Of a stretch of DNA of 64,000 nt, positions 50,630 to 61,200 are shown one piece after another. The stretch lies in NCBI GenBank assembly GCA_010094025.1, contig ML991825.1:150258-214257 (forward strand), read 5' to 3'. Under the pieces are notes generated by a model. That model saw nothing but the letters and a program-made list of their open reading frames with translations, searched no databases and was not told the origin of the DNA. This stretch comes from Viridothelium virens (taxonomy: Eukaryota > Ascomycota > Dothideomycetes > Trypetheliales > Trypetheliaceae). Position numbers and translations under genes: made by a program. How positions within the stretch are numbered: the first letter of the stretch is position 1; every line of letters begins with the position of its first letter.

Positions 50630-51167
50630 CGAGTGGCTCTGGATCCACAAGACTCAAGCTTTAAAAACAAAGGTGTATTGTTGCGATCGGTTCAACGATA
50701 GAAAAGAATACTTTTAACATAGAGCGACATTTGCCTGTTGAGTCTGGACTTGTTCCTCGGCGTGTATCGCAATAACCCTGCAGCCATTACTTTATGCGAT
50801 AGAATTGCTGGATAGAGAACGTGGCAAAACACTAGCGAGTACGACCAAAGAGAAGCCGTACAGTCGGCCTTAGGAAAGACTTTCCAATAATTTAGAAGGT
50901 TTCTCGAAAAGGTCCTTGGGCTAATCGAGGGGTAGCCACCGTTGGAAATCCAAAATCCTGTTTCCTACTAATTGCCCCACCCTGCGAAACTCGGATGTGA
51001 CGCAAGCCAATCGCATGGCCTCGTGATAGAATGGAATCACCAAGGTCTAAAGGGCAATTGAGAACGCCAACAATTGCTCGACTCTATGACTTTTCAATTC
51101 TGCGATACTATTGAGGCTGTTCACCTGCTTCATTGATAGCTCATAGTGAATTGCCCTTCGACTCGGC
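50630..51167. other. Intergenic region
   Basis: About 540 bp between two plus-strand genes, expected to hold the promoter of the Ysc84-type gene. No gene or repeat recognised. Confidence 0.35.
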
Positions 51168-52182
51168 ATGGCATCACAACAATCATCCAAAGCCTCTGCT
51201 TGGGCAAAAACCAAGGCAAGCAGCAAGTCCTGGTTCGACAAGATTGGTGTTCCGGTCAACAAAATCTCAAACAAACTCGGCGCTGAGGCTTTCTGGCCGA
51301 CCTCTCTTGACAAGGAATCCGACAAAGCAGCACGTATTCTCCGTAGCTTTTGCATCGATGGCTTCATGGCTGAGCAGGGCGGTGGAAAACATGGCAACGA
51401 CAAGAAGCACAAGTCGCTCGATCGTATTCCTCCAGAAGTAAGTTGTTGGTACCTGAAGATATACCAGCGCCCGCAAATGTATGATATTACGGCCTGCGAG
51501 GCTAATCTAGAGCTAGGTCATTCGGAACTGCAAGGGTCTCGCCATCTTCACGGTCATGCGAGCAGGCCTGCACTGGTCCGGCGCTGGCGGCAGCGGTATC
51601 ATCGTCGCGAAGACAGCAAATGGTCAATGGTCGCCACCATCAGGAATCTTGATACATACAGTGGGTTGGGGTTTGATGGCAGGCGCAGACATCTACGATT
51701 GTGTATGCGTCATCAATAATGACAACGGAATGGAAGGCTTTACTCGGGTCCGCGGTACAATAGGTGGAGAGATTTCAGCAGCGGTTGGTCCACTTGGTGG
51801 TGGCAGCACCGTGGACTCCGAGGTCTTCAAGCGACAGGCGCCCGTGTGGACATATACGAAGAGCAAGGGACTATATGTCGGCGTACAGGTTGATGGGACT
51901 GTCATCGTGGAGCGGACAAGCGAGAACGAGAGATTCTATGGAGTGGAGAAGATCAGAAATAAACAAATCCTGGCCGGCGAGGTGCAGCCGCCAATGGGAA
52001 GCGTGGTGCAGCTATGGGAGATGCTACAGGCTGCGGAAGGTAGGGACCATGATCAGAATAAGATACCCCCTCCAAATGAGAAGAGTCCTGGGGATCATGA
52101 GCTGGAGAAGCCAAGGGAGACAAGCAACCATGAGTACGATGAGTTTGCGGATACGAGTGAGCGAATGGATGTGAAATCTTAG
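51168..52182 (+). CDS. Ysc84/SH3YL1-type (DUF500) lipid- and actin-binding protein
   Basis: Two exons, 51168-51437 and 51517-52182, with a 79-nt intron, encode 311 aa. The SYLF/Ysc84 domain spans about residues 50-270: it starts with KAARILRSFCIDG, continues through NCKGLAIFTVMRAGLHWSG and PVGWGLMAGADIYD-like sequence, and ends at YVGVQVDGTVIVERTSENERFYG. Proteins of this family bind phosphoinositides and actin patches and act in endocytosis. Yeast Ysc84 adds a C-terminal SH3 domain; here the C-terminus is an acidic, proline-containing tail (NKIPPPNEKSPG) without SH3. It is probably cytosolic or at the plasma membrane, and a housekeeping gene rather than part of the cluster. Confidence 0.88.
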
Positions 52183-53298
52183 ATCGCTACTACCGGAGCA
52201 GCCAAAAGAAATACCGCTCGCGCATGCAGACTAACACCTTAGAATCAAGTCGGTAGGTCACTCAGCAAAATTGTAGCTATCGAGCTCGCGATTGGGAAGC
52301 AATTCGACCAGGCTATGCTCTTGTTTTACAGCCACATGGACCAACATATTTCTTCCGACATACATAGCGCTACCTTTCTTTCATACGATATCATACTACA
52401 GAGCAATGTCTGAACTGAAGAGAACGGCTTCGAGGCTTTCAAAGAGTATGTGCTACCGAAATCTTCAGTGAAGAATCGCAAGACCTGTACGACGAGTAAT
52501 CCTGCATGATTCAGGGACTTCGATAGAACGGAGAAACACTATAACTGCATGTAAAGGCCAGCATACTATATAAAGCTACAGGAATCAGGCACTGAAGTGC
52601 TCAGACTTTATGCAGCGTGCTATAGGGAACTTCTACATTGTGAGATGAGGTCGGTTCTTGAGCATACTCCTTGTTACATATCCAACAGACCTTTATCGAT
52701 CAGGAAATACTGTATACTTCCTTCGTATTGACATGACGCATTTCGATAGCATTCATAGATTACCCTCGTACTTTTGCAATTGTTTCCGAGAAAAGAATAG
52801 GATAGCGAGTGGCAGTGATGTCGGAGATTTCGCCCTTCTCCATTGTCGGTGGCAATTGGAACCGAGCGGCGCTTCAGTTAAAATCTTTCGCTCCACGACT
52901 GTTTGGTTGACCCAGGATCGTATCGAGATTTAGGGCGTGTCGCTAATCTGATCTCTTCAATTTGTTAAATCTGCAGTACATGTTTGGGGCCTTCCCAAAA
53001 GAGAGCGGAAAGTCTATTGCATCTCACGACCGCCGTGCGGAGAAGACGGGACAGCGACAGAATCCTACATCTACACCTTTCCCATAGTTTTTAGCCAACG
53101 GCTAAAACGGAATGGCCCACAGGAGACAGCATCCACAAAATCACGGCCTTCATCAAGGTAAAGAAAGGTCCATTCCCCGCCAGACGGAAATGTCGTCATA
53201 CGACATAACCGACAAACTGGTCAAACATAAAACGCTCAATTGTAGGTGTACGTAGGTAAGGCACGTTCGTCTGCTACTGTTTGTCTCTACATTCCAAT
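52183..53298. other. Intergenic region, GH3 promoter
   Basis: About 1.1 kb. The right part is the promoter of the GH3 gene and contains the palindrome annotated separately at 53089-53107. A 91-codon frame at 52658-52933 has no recognisable domain. Confidence 0.4.
53089..53107. promoter_or_regulatory. Inverted GGCTAA pair, candidate XlnR/Xyr1 site
   Basis: TTTTAGCC-AAC-GGCTAAAA is a perfect 8-bp inverted repeat with a 3-bp spacer, centred about 200 bp upstream of the GH3 ATG at 53299. GGCTAA/GGCTAAA is the known core bound by the fungal (hemi)cellulase activators XlnR and Xyr1, for which inverted pairs are reported. Function here is inferred from motif and position. Known inverted pairs usually have a longer spacer, so binding by two monomers needs checking. 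Confidence 0.5.
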
Positions 53299-55903
53299 AT
53301 GATCTTCTTCGTTGTCTCCGTTTTCCTTCTGATCGCGGTTGCGAATGCCCAGAATGGTACCGGAGAGACGTATAACAACCCAATCAGTTCGGGCTTTGGC
53401 AACTGGTCACAAGCTTACGAGAAGGCGAGAGCATTTGTCTGCCAATTGACCTTGACAGAGAAGGTCAATCTTACTACACAGACAGGAACTGGAGCAACCT
53501 ATGGTTACGAGCTCGGCATCATCCCGCGGCTGGGCTTTCGTGGTCTTGCGCTCGACGACTCTCCAACTGGAGTACGGGGCACTGACTATTCTTCCGCTTA
53601 TGCAGCTGGATTGAACTTGGCTATGTCCTGGGATCGGGACCTCATGTTTCTTCAATCCTATGGCAATGGAGCTGAGCATAAAGCCAAGGGGAATAATGCG
53701 GCGTACGCACCTGTCGTGGGACCGCTTGGCCGAGCACCAGAGGGTGGCCGAATCTGGGAAAGTTATTCTCCTGATCCGTATCTGTCCGGCGTTGCTTTTG
53801 GCCAATCAATCGCTGGCATGCAGGCTGGAGGTACGATCGCCATTGGCAAGCATTTTGTATTGTACGAACAGGAACACTTCCGACAAGTCAGGGAATGGAA
53901 CGATTACGGAATACTATCGTTCAATATCACGCAGCCATATTCTGCCAATTGCGATGATAGAACGCTGCACGAACTGTACTTGTGGCCCTGGTACGATGGC
54001 GTATACAACGGAATGGGAGGAGTAATGTGCTCCTATAACCAGGTCAACAACACGCAGTCTTGCCAGAATACTCGCCTGCTAAATGACATCCTCAAAGGCG
54101 AAATGGGGTTCCAGGGTTTTATAGTAAGCGACGACGGAAGTCAGCACAGTGGCGTCTTATCTGCAATCGCAGGTATGGACATGACCATCCTGGGCGAAAC
54201 GTCGCCAAACGGGATCGTAAGTTGAATGGGTCCAAGCAAAATCTCGATGTGCTAATAGTGTGCAGGACGGGCTAGGAATCTCCTTTTGGGGCCCGAACCT
54301 GACAACTTCCGTCCTGAATGGTAGCGTTCCTGAGTGGCGGCTGGACGATATGGCAACTCGCATCATGGCCTCATTTTTCTACCTCGGGCAAGACGAAAAC
54401 TTTCCAGAGCTAAATTTTGCCCAAGGCTATCTTCCCACTTTCGGGTACGAATACCCTACAGCCAAGGTAGACTACACTCAGGTCAACGAACACGTAGATG
54501 TCCGAGATGCGCATGCTCAAACAATTCGAGCTGTCGGGTCAAACTCCATCGTACTATTGAAGAATGTCAACGAAACGTTGCCCCTATCGGCACCAAGACA
54601 AATGGCAGTCATTGGCGAGGATGCAGGTCCAAGTATGTACGGACCCAATGGCTGCTCAGACCGGGGCTGCGACAATGGAACTCTCGCCATGGGATGGGGC
54701 AGCGGCTCTACCAACTTCCCATATCTTGTCGACCCCTTGTCTGCAATACAAGCCCGTGCTTTACAGGATAGAACGGTTGTGCAATATGTGCTCAACAACT
54801 ACGCGAGTGCCACCATCGCTTCCGTAGTCCAGCAAGCCAGCGTCTGTCTTGTCTTCGCCAACGCAGACAGCGGAGAGGGATATATCGAAGTGGGCGGAAA
54901 CTATGGAGATAGAAACAATCTGACCCTTTGGCTTGGTGGAGACACTCTCATCCAGGAAGTCGCGGCCAACTGCAGCAACACCGTCGTTGTCATTCATGCC
55001 CCCGGTCCCATTCTTATGGAAGACTGGATTGACAATCCCAATGTCACTGCCGTGTTGTTTGCTGGTCTACCAGGTCAAGAAAGTGGCAACTCCCTTGTGG
55101 ACGTGCTATACGGAGCTGTCAGTCCTTCAGGCAAGCTTCCTTGGACCATTGCAAAGAACCGCAGTGACTACGGAACGGATGTGCTCTACCAGCCGAACGC
55201 ACCTGTTCCGCAGCTGAACTTCACAGAAGGCCTCTTCATCGATTATCGGCACTTCGACGATGCGGGGATCGAGCCTCGCTTCGAATTCGGATTCGGGCTC
55301 AGCTATACAAGCTTTCAGTATCAAAACTTGCAGATTTTGGCCTTATCTAACAATAAAACGACACTTGCCATGCCAACAACAACTGTCAATCCATCCATAT
55401 GCCCAAGTCAGAGTCTCAATCCGTCAGACTACACCTTTCCAGCCACTATTAGCTCGATAACAGACTATATTTATCCTTACATTGAAGCCAATACCAGTAT
55501 TTATACACCGCAAGCCACACCTACGCCGACGATCAACGCTGTCGCGGCTGGTGCACAGGGAGGTGATCCAGCCCTCTGGGATGTCCTTTATCGGGTACAG
55601 TTGCAATTAAATAACACTGGGTCAAAAGCCGGACAAGAAGTTTCCCAGTTGTATCTCGAACTCGGGAACGATACGCCACCTCGTCAACTCCGCGGCTTCA
55701 ATAAGACGATGGTACAGCCAGGGGAAGCGCAAACGGTCACCTTTGATTTGCGCAGAAGGGACGTGAGCATCTGGGACATAGTCTCGCAGAGCTGGGTTGA
55801 GGTGACGAGTCTGGGAACAGACATTGGCGTTTTAGTAGGCGCAAGCTCTAGGAACCTACCGCTGCGAGGCGTGATACCGGCTCAAGGGGCACCGTACGTG
55901 TAG
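53299..55903 (+). CDS. Secreted GH3 beta-glucosidase
   Basis: Two exons (53299-54216, 54266-55903) encode 851 aa. The signal peptide is MIFFVVSVFLLIAVANAQ. The N-terminal GH3 TIM-barrel spans to about residue 310 and includes LDDSPTGVRG, GRAPEGGRIWESY-like sequence and GKHFVLYEQE. The nucleophile region reads IVSDDGSQHSG; the Asp after Ser is the expected nucleophile, but the usual next Trp (SDW) is Asp. The C-terminal GH3 domain contains ADSGEGYIEVGGN, GDRNNLTLW and GKLPWTIAK. The last domain is fibronectin III-like. Many N-x-S/T sites fit secretion. It should release glucose from cello-oligosaccharides or aryl glucosides. The upstream GGCTAA palindrome suggests control with plant-wall enzymes. 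Confidence 0.93.
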
Positions 55904-56299
55904 TGGCAAGTAATATACGACCTATTCATCAGACATCTAGTCCACGCCTACTTTGTCCGGGAGAGGGGGGCCAGTCCAGCGCGTTGAGCAGATCCGCCAT
56001 TGTTGCCGGGTTTGCTGCGTGGTGAATCTCTAATGGACAGTTAGAAACGGACCGGAATATTAGAGATCGATTTCCTTTCGATCTGTGACGCTAGCCGTTG
56101 TAGCGCAGGTCTCATGGGCCCAAGTAAACACACTGTGGCCTGCCGTAGGACTGGCCTTTCGTAGTATGAATCTTAAATTCTGTACTCATTAGCCTCGATA
56201 TCTACGAGTTACACAACAAATCATCAGTGTCATATTCCTGCAGCACATTAAGCTCTTTGCATCTACCCAGACCCGTGAATTCTCACGATCCACCATCCA
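55904..56299. other. Intergenic region between convergent genes
   Basis: About 400 bp of 3' flank for the GH3 gene (+) and the small secreted protein (-). No gene recognised. Confidence 0.35.
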
Positions 56300-56973
56300 T
56301 CATGGCAGTGCACACGTCCAATCCTGAGTTGCCGGCAGATTTCCCGAGAATGGAATGTTTGAGCTTTCTCTAAACTCTGCAATCTGCCGTTCCCCACCGA
56401 CATCCTCTACCACCACAAACACAGCATCGGTAAACCAAAGGTCAGTCCCAAGCAAAGTCGTACCGCCTTCCCATCCAGTCGCGTACACAAATCCTCCTTT
56501 ATCTCCACAAGAATTCGGTACGCTGACAGTAGTAAGGAAGCCGTGATCGAACTCTTTGAAGCTGGCGCCAATGCTAGCATTGAAGCTCTTGTAAAGGGTC
56601 TTGAATCCGTCGAAGTCGAAGCGTGACTGGTTGAATGAGGCGAGGAGGGTTTTAGAGAACACCGCCTCGTAGGCAACGTCCCAGGCTCCGTTTGCTGGAT
56701 AGGGAAAGAACTCTGATTACAGTTCATTAGTAATGTTTCATATTTGTGAGTATGGTACACTGACTATTGACCTGGCATTCGAGCCAGTTGCCGAGCTCTA
56801 CAGAGGCATTCGCAGCAGTGGCCGTGCATGGGTCTTGTTGACGAGGAAGGATCGGCGAGGACGCGCTGGCGAAGGAACAGAGAGTGGCTATGACTGCTGC
56901 AATGATGAACGTCAACAATGAGGGCTCGTAATGCTTCAGGGACGGGCTTACCGGTTAAATAGAGGACACGCAT
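56300..56973 (-). CDS. Small secreted protein of unknown function
   Basis: I assemble three exons (56973-56952, 56896-56772, 56710-56300) into 185 aa. The first exon codes only seven residues; splicing over 56951-56897 yields MRVLYLTAVIATLCSFASAS, a clear signal peptide, which supports the structure. The mature part starts SSPILPRQQDPC, has a possible Kex2-like or dibasic-free processing point, four cysteines, N-glycosylation sites (NAS, NQS) and no known domain. Its size and secretion resemble effector-like or cell-wall proteins, but there is no evidence for either role. It lies next to the GH3 gene, tail to tail. Confidence 0.7.
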
Positions 56974-59260
56974 TTTGAATTGGAACGAAGGTTGGGCCTC
57001 GTGCTGGTGATGGAGGCAGTGAAGAGAGGTAAGGCGTAACTGATGACTCGCACAGAATATTGTCTAGGGGAATCCAAGAAGTTTCACTCAAGAGAGAGAA
57101 CACTCAAACGAATCGTATGCACACTGGTAGTGTGTATATATTGACATGACGTGCATGGGCCATTCAGTCATGGCAATCCGGGTCGGTGTGGCACTTCCCT
57201 TTGCGGCGGTCGCTCCTGCCAGCAGGGCCTCTTGTCACCGTCGGAGATGCTGGAATTGTCCATTGCGTGTGTGCATGCATGCCTCGACCACCTGCGGCGC
57301 GTTATGGCGAGGGGCACTCAGGTGTTTTGGTGAGTGACGAACGAGGACTAGAGTGGATGAGGAAAACGGTCAACGGAGTCGGCTCCAGATTCAGCGCCAA
57401 GTATCCAGAGCGGCTGAAGACCCTTCCAGGTTTGCCACGCTGCCCTCTCAATGCAGTCCGCTCACAGGCAGGCCGATTTATTGTTGAAGATTTTTTCATC
57501 AGTGTCTCGCACGAAGAAACCTGCTTGAATGTTGTCGGGTGCTCGGCGAGACAGTCATGCTGACGTGCCCTTGAATACACTATGGTTTGTTTGTAGGCAG
57601 CAACTCAACATCATGGAGCATGATCGAAGCACAGGAAGGCTACCTCCCCACACAGCACAGCATTTGAGGAGGTGACTCCTAATAATGTATGATACCGATT
57701 TCGGCGTGAAGCTCTGCTGAAGCACTTTCAATAGACTGTGTATCGATATCCAAGCTTTCTGAGAGGATTTCCACGATCCTTTCCGCGACTGAGCAAGGCG
57801 TTTGGCCTGAGATGCGGCGCGAACCAACGACATCATACGGAGCACTTAGCCCCGGACTCAGCAGATGTTCAAGCTTTAATCAGTGCTTAGTCTGCTCTAG
57901 TGGTGCCAGTGCTCTCATCTCTCCGATGACGCCATGCCTATCCATCCGGTCCTGTCCATGTTGTGGCCCCTTTTCTCAATTCACATCGGCTCCACTCAGG
58001 GACCTGCACTTCGCTCGTACGTTTTATGCGCGGCCGGTGTAGGGAAGGAAGGACTTCGATTTTCATTGCCACGATAACTTGTGATCCTAGGTCTTATTTC
58101 TATCTGGTATCCAATCCAGGGGGGATCCGTCAACAAAATAGAACGATTCCGAATCCAGTCACATCATTGCGCCTCACAGAGGTCACGATCAGTCTTTTGG
58201 CTATTGGATTTCGTAGACTATGAGGCAACGCTACTTTGAGCAAAGATTAGAGCTAGTAAGGACCGCAGGAAATGATCCGCAAAAGAGTGTTAAAAGAAAA
58301 CAGAGGCAGTTGAACACGGAGCCGCTCGATGATTATCAGGTCAATGCATGTTAGTATACATCAGTTGGCTCATAGTATTGCAATCTTGCCTAATAGACCT
58401 TTCGCGTTTTGAGAGAGCAGAGAATGTCAATGCGAGTCATTGCGAGCCAAGCAGTGCGAGGTATTAGGCTGCAAGGCATCCTCAGAACATAGCAGGATCC
58501 TTCTCCAACAGAAAAGAATCAGCACGTCTCGAACGCTCTTGCCGAACGCTTCACGCCAAGCCAAGAACTGGTGCACCAGGGGATACACTAGGAATCGTCG
58601 GCAGGGCATACAAGACCTCAAATGGCTATCTCTGGCTTGAACTTTTCACCATATATAAGGGCACTCCTATGTTGTACAGAATTGGAATAAAATATTGGGG
58701 AGATCTTTTTCGATATCTTACTGAGAGGTTTCTCCAGCGTTACAAACAGATGTTACTGCGAGACCTCCCAAACTTATAGATCTCAAAACTTCGGCTACAT
58801 CAATACTCTAGTACCGACATTCTTTGTTTGAGCAGCGTCGCTCGAAGTAAGGCATTTCTAGGAGTGCAGGCAGAAGGATGAAGTTAAGCCACATTCCCCA
58901 CGCTATCCATAGAGCACAAGCCCCTCGATGGTCGGAAGAAGACACGGAAGACTAACAGAAACGTGCGACGATCCAAGCCTCATTCTTCTTATCACGAGGC
59001 CGATCGCATCGCACCGCCTTCCGTAAATGACTATTTTCATTATGCTTTTTTAAGTCAGCCTTGCCGTTCAATAGGATAGCCTGAGCTCAGCCCCGTCATT
59101 CGCTCACTACAAAGAAATTTAAATGGGTAATCGCGACACATCACAGACTTAAAAACAACGTCCTCAACTTTCATAAAGGTTAATATAACAGCACCATTTC
59201 TCCACTTTCACAATCGCTACCTCTACCCTCATACTTCGGACTTCACTTTAATACATTGCA
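56974..59260. other. Long gene-poor stretch
   Basis: About 2.3 kb between divergent genes. Short frames at 57146-57563, 57555-57845 and 57812-58223 overlap each other on both strands and encode nothing recognisable. The last few hundred bases are the promoter of the SPFH gene, with a TTTAA/AT-rich tract and pyrimidine-rich leader near 59190-59260. No RNA gene recognised. Confidence 0.35.
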
Positions 59261-61000
59261 ATGTCGGGAAAACAACCCGTCTCAGCGGAGCCATCGCTCG
59301 CCCGCACACTGGTTCCCAAGGAAGACTTAAATTCAGCGGACGACGATTCTGATGCATTTGATGGCACCGATGACTGGACCATTCCCGATCGTGTAGCCAA
59401 GCAGGATTATTTTGTATTCATCGACCATCGGCAGATCCATTCACTTCTTGATGCATTCTTACGACTGGATCATAATATGCAGCGCGGCAAGATTGGACAC
59501 CTCATCTCCCGCAAAAGGTCGCATGCCTGGGGAGGAAGGGAGATAAATGTGGGACAGCTAGGTATACTCTCATATAAAGGACGGCCCATTGTCGTGACAA
59601 AGCCTGGCAACTACTGGAACTGGAGCTGGACGCATTCTTGGTTGGGGCCCAATCTTGACCTGACGGCCGTGAATGAGGTCAACGGTCTTACATTTGCACA
59701 AGTCGGCCAGTCGGAAGCTATGGTTTGTCTCGATCCTCAGAATCAAGTCTTCATCGTCCGCAACGGAGGATTTGCAGCGTATGGGTCAAATGGTACCTAC
59801 AAAGTCGTCGAGATTGTGGACACCCTCAATCTGGGCGAAGAGTACGCAATCAGAGAATCGGACACCGACAATGACGGATCAACTCGCGTTCTGGGCTACA
59901 AGAAGGAAATCAGGCACAGAGTATCTGTCGGTAGTAACCAGAAACACGTTACCATTGCTACCTTCTTCAATGTTCCAGCACAGAATACCGTCGTCATACA
60001 GAATGCTGGTCACCTGAAGGCCTTCGGCGCTGGACAACACGTCATTACCAACCCCCGATGTACGTTCCGCGGCTTCTTCACATTTGGAGAGCGCCAAAAA
60101 GCATTCCGCACCCAGCCCGCCTACACGCTCGAAGGCGTTCCCGTAGTCCTGCACGTCAATCTCCGCTACCGCGTGGTCAACGCCATCGAACTCACGAAAT
60201 CCTACGAATCCGCCTTCCAAGCGCTGAAGAACCCCGCGCAATCCGCCGTCAACGCCGTCGTCTCGCGCCTCTCGTACCAGCAATTCATGCGGGCGAAGAA
60301 CATCGGCGGCGACATCCCAGACGTCGAGCACATGAGCTGGCTCGAAGCGTTCAAGTCGGAATGCCTGCGGTCGCTGGCAGAGCACGCGCTGGAATACGGG
60401 GTGCAGGTACTGGCATTCGACGTGCTAGATCGGCGACTCGAGGGCAAGCTCGGCGACGACCTCGAAGATCAGGCGGAGTCGGTGCTCAAGAACCAGATGC
60501 AGGCGACGCAGATCTCGCTACAGAACAAGATCAAGACGGAGACGGAGCGCGGGCGTCTCGAGGTCGCGAATGTGCGCGCGCAGCAGGTCGAGGTCGATGC
60601 CAATGCCGATTACTTCCGGACGTCCAAGGAGGCGGATGCGAAGTATTATCAGCAGCTCAAGGAGGCGGATGCGGAGGCGGAGAAGTTGAGGAGGATCGCG
60701 CAGGCGCAGGCGGATTCGAATAAGATTGAGACGGAGCAGAAGGTGCGCGCTACGGAGCAGCTGGCGGAGGCGGAGCAGAAGCGGATTATGCTCGAGGGTC
60801 AGGGATATGCGTCGGTGACGTCGCCGCATGGGCAGCGGATGCAGCTCGAGAAGGTGGAGAAAGAGAAGTTTGGGAGTCTGCCGGAGAAAGCGACCGTGTT
60901 TGTTGGTCAAGGGCAAGGCGATGCGGGAGTAACGGATGGGTATAAGTTTGCTAAAGGGATGTCGATGGGAGGCGTAGCTGCAAGAGAAAGCCGATCATAG
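59261..61000 (+). CDS. SPFH/Band 7 domain protein (flotillin-like)
   Basis: An intronless gene of 579 aa. The central SPFH/Band 7 domain spans about residues 245-440 (TIATFFNVPAQNTVVIQN, then LHVNLRYRVVNAIELTKS). A long charged coiled coil follows (KEADAKYYQQLKEADAEAEK and AEQLAEAEQKR), as in flotillins. No signal peptide or clear membrane helix is seen, so membrane association would be through the SPFH head. SPFH proteins oligomerise and organise membrane microdomains. Codon use changes inside the gene: from about 60050 on, third positions become strongly G/C, which opens long false frames on the other strand and in another phase. The 3' end is convergent with the dihydroxyacetone synthase gene. 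Confidence 0.85.
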   Translation: MSGKQPVSAEPSLARTLVPKEDLNSADDDSDAFDGTDDWTIPDRVAKQDYFVFIDHRQIHSLLDAFLRLDHNMQRGKIGHLISRKRSHAWGGREINVGQLGILSYKGRPIVVTKPGNYWNWSWTHSWLGPNLDLTAVNEVNGLTFAQVGQSEAMVCLDPQNQVFIVRNGGFAAYGSNGTYKVVEIVDTLNLGEEYAIRESDTDNDGSTRVLGYKKEIRHRVSVGSNQKHVTIATFFNVPAQNTVVIQNAGHLKAFGAGQHVITNPRCTFRGFFTFGERQKAFRTQPAYTLEGVPVVLHVNLRYRVVNAIELTKSYESAFQALKNPAQSAVNAVVSRLSYQQFMRAKNIGGDIPDVEHMSWLEAFKSECLRSLAEHALEYGVQVLAFDVLDRRLEGKLGDDLEDQAESVLKNQMQATQISLQNKIKTETERGRLEVANVRAQQVEVDANADYFRTSKEADAKYYQQLKEADAEAEKLRRIAQAQADSNKIETEQKVRATEQLAEAEQKRIMLEGQGYASVTSPHGQRMQLEKVEKEKFGSLPEKATVFVGQGQGDAGVTDGYKFAKGMSMGGVAARESRS

Positions 61001-61200
61001 CTTTCGTCTGGTGAGAGTATCGTTGCCGTGTTGGAGTTAGTAACTTACTTTCTGCAGGGCTTGTTTGATAGCACAGGATCCTCATGTACCAAGTATTAGC
61101 AAATTTTATTTTATTCCCATCGCCTTCGTAAGAGCAGATTGAAAGATGACAGAGCCAAAGTGAGCTGCAAGGTACAAAATGTGAAGAATCTAATAGTATA

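Noticed and set aside
60058-60723. Long arginine-rich frame on the plus strand inside the SPFH gene
   Set aside because: It is a phase shadow caused by GC-rich codons; the SPFH frame carries the recognisable domain and coiled coil.
60518-60916. Antisense leucine/arginine-rich frame in the SPFH gene
   Set aside because: Mirror of the charged coiled coil in GC-rich sequence; no domain and no start context.
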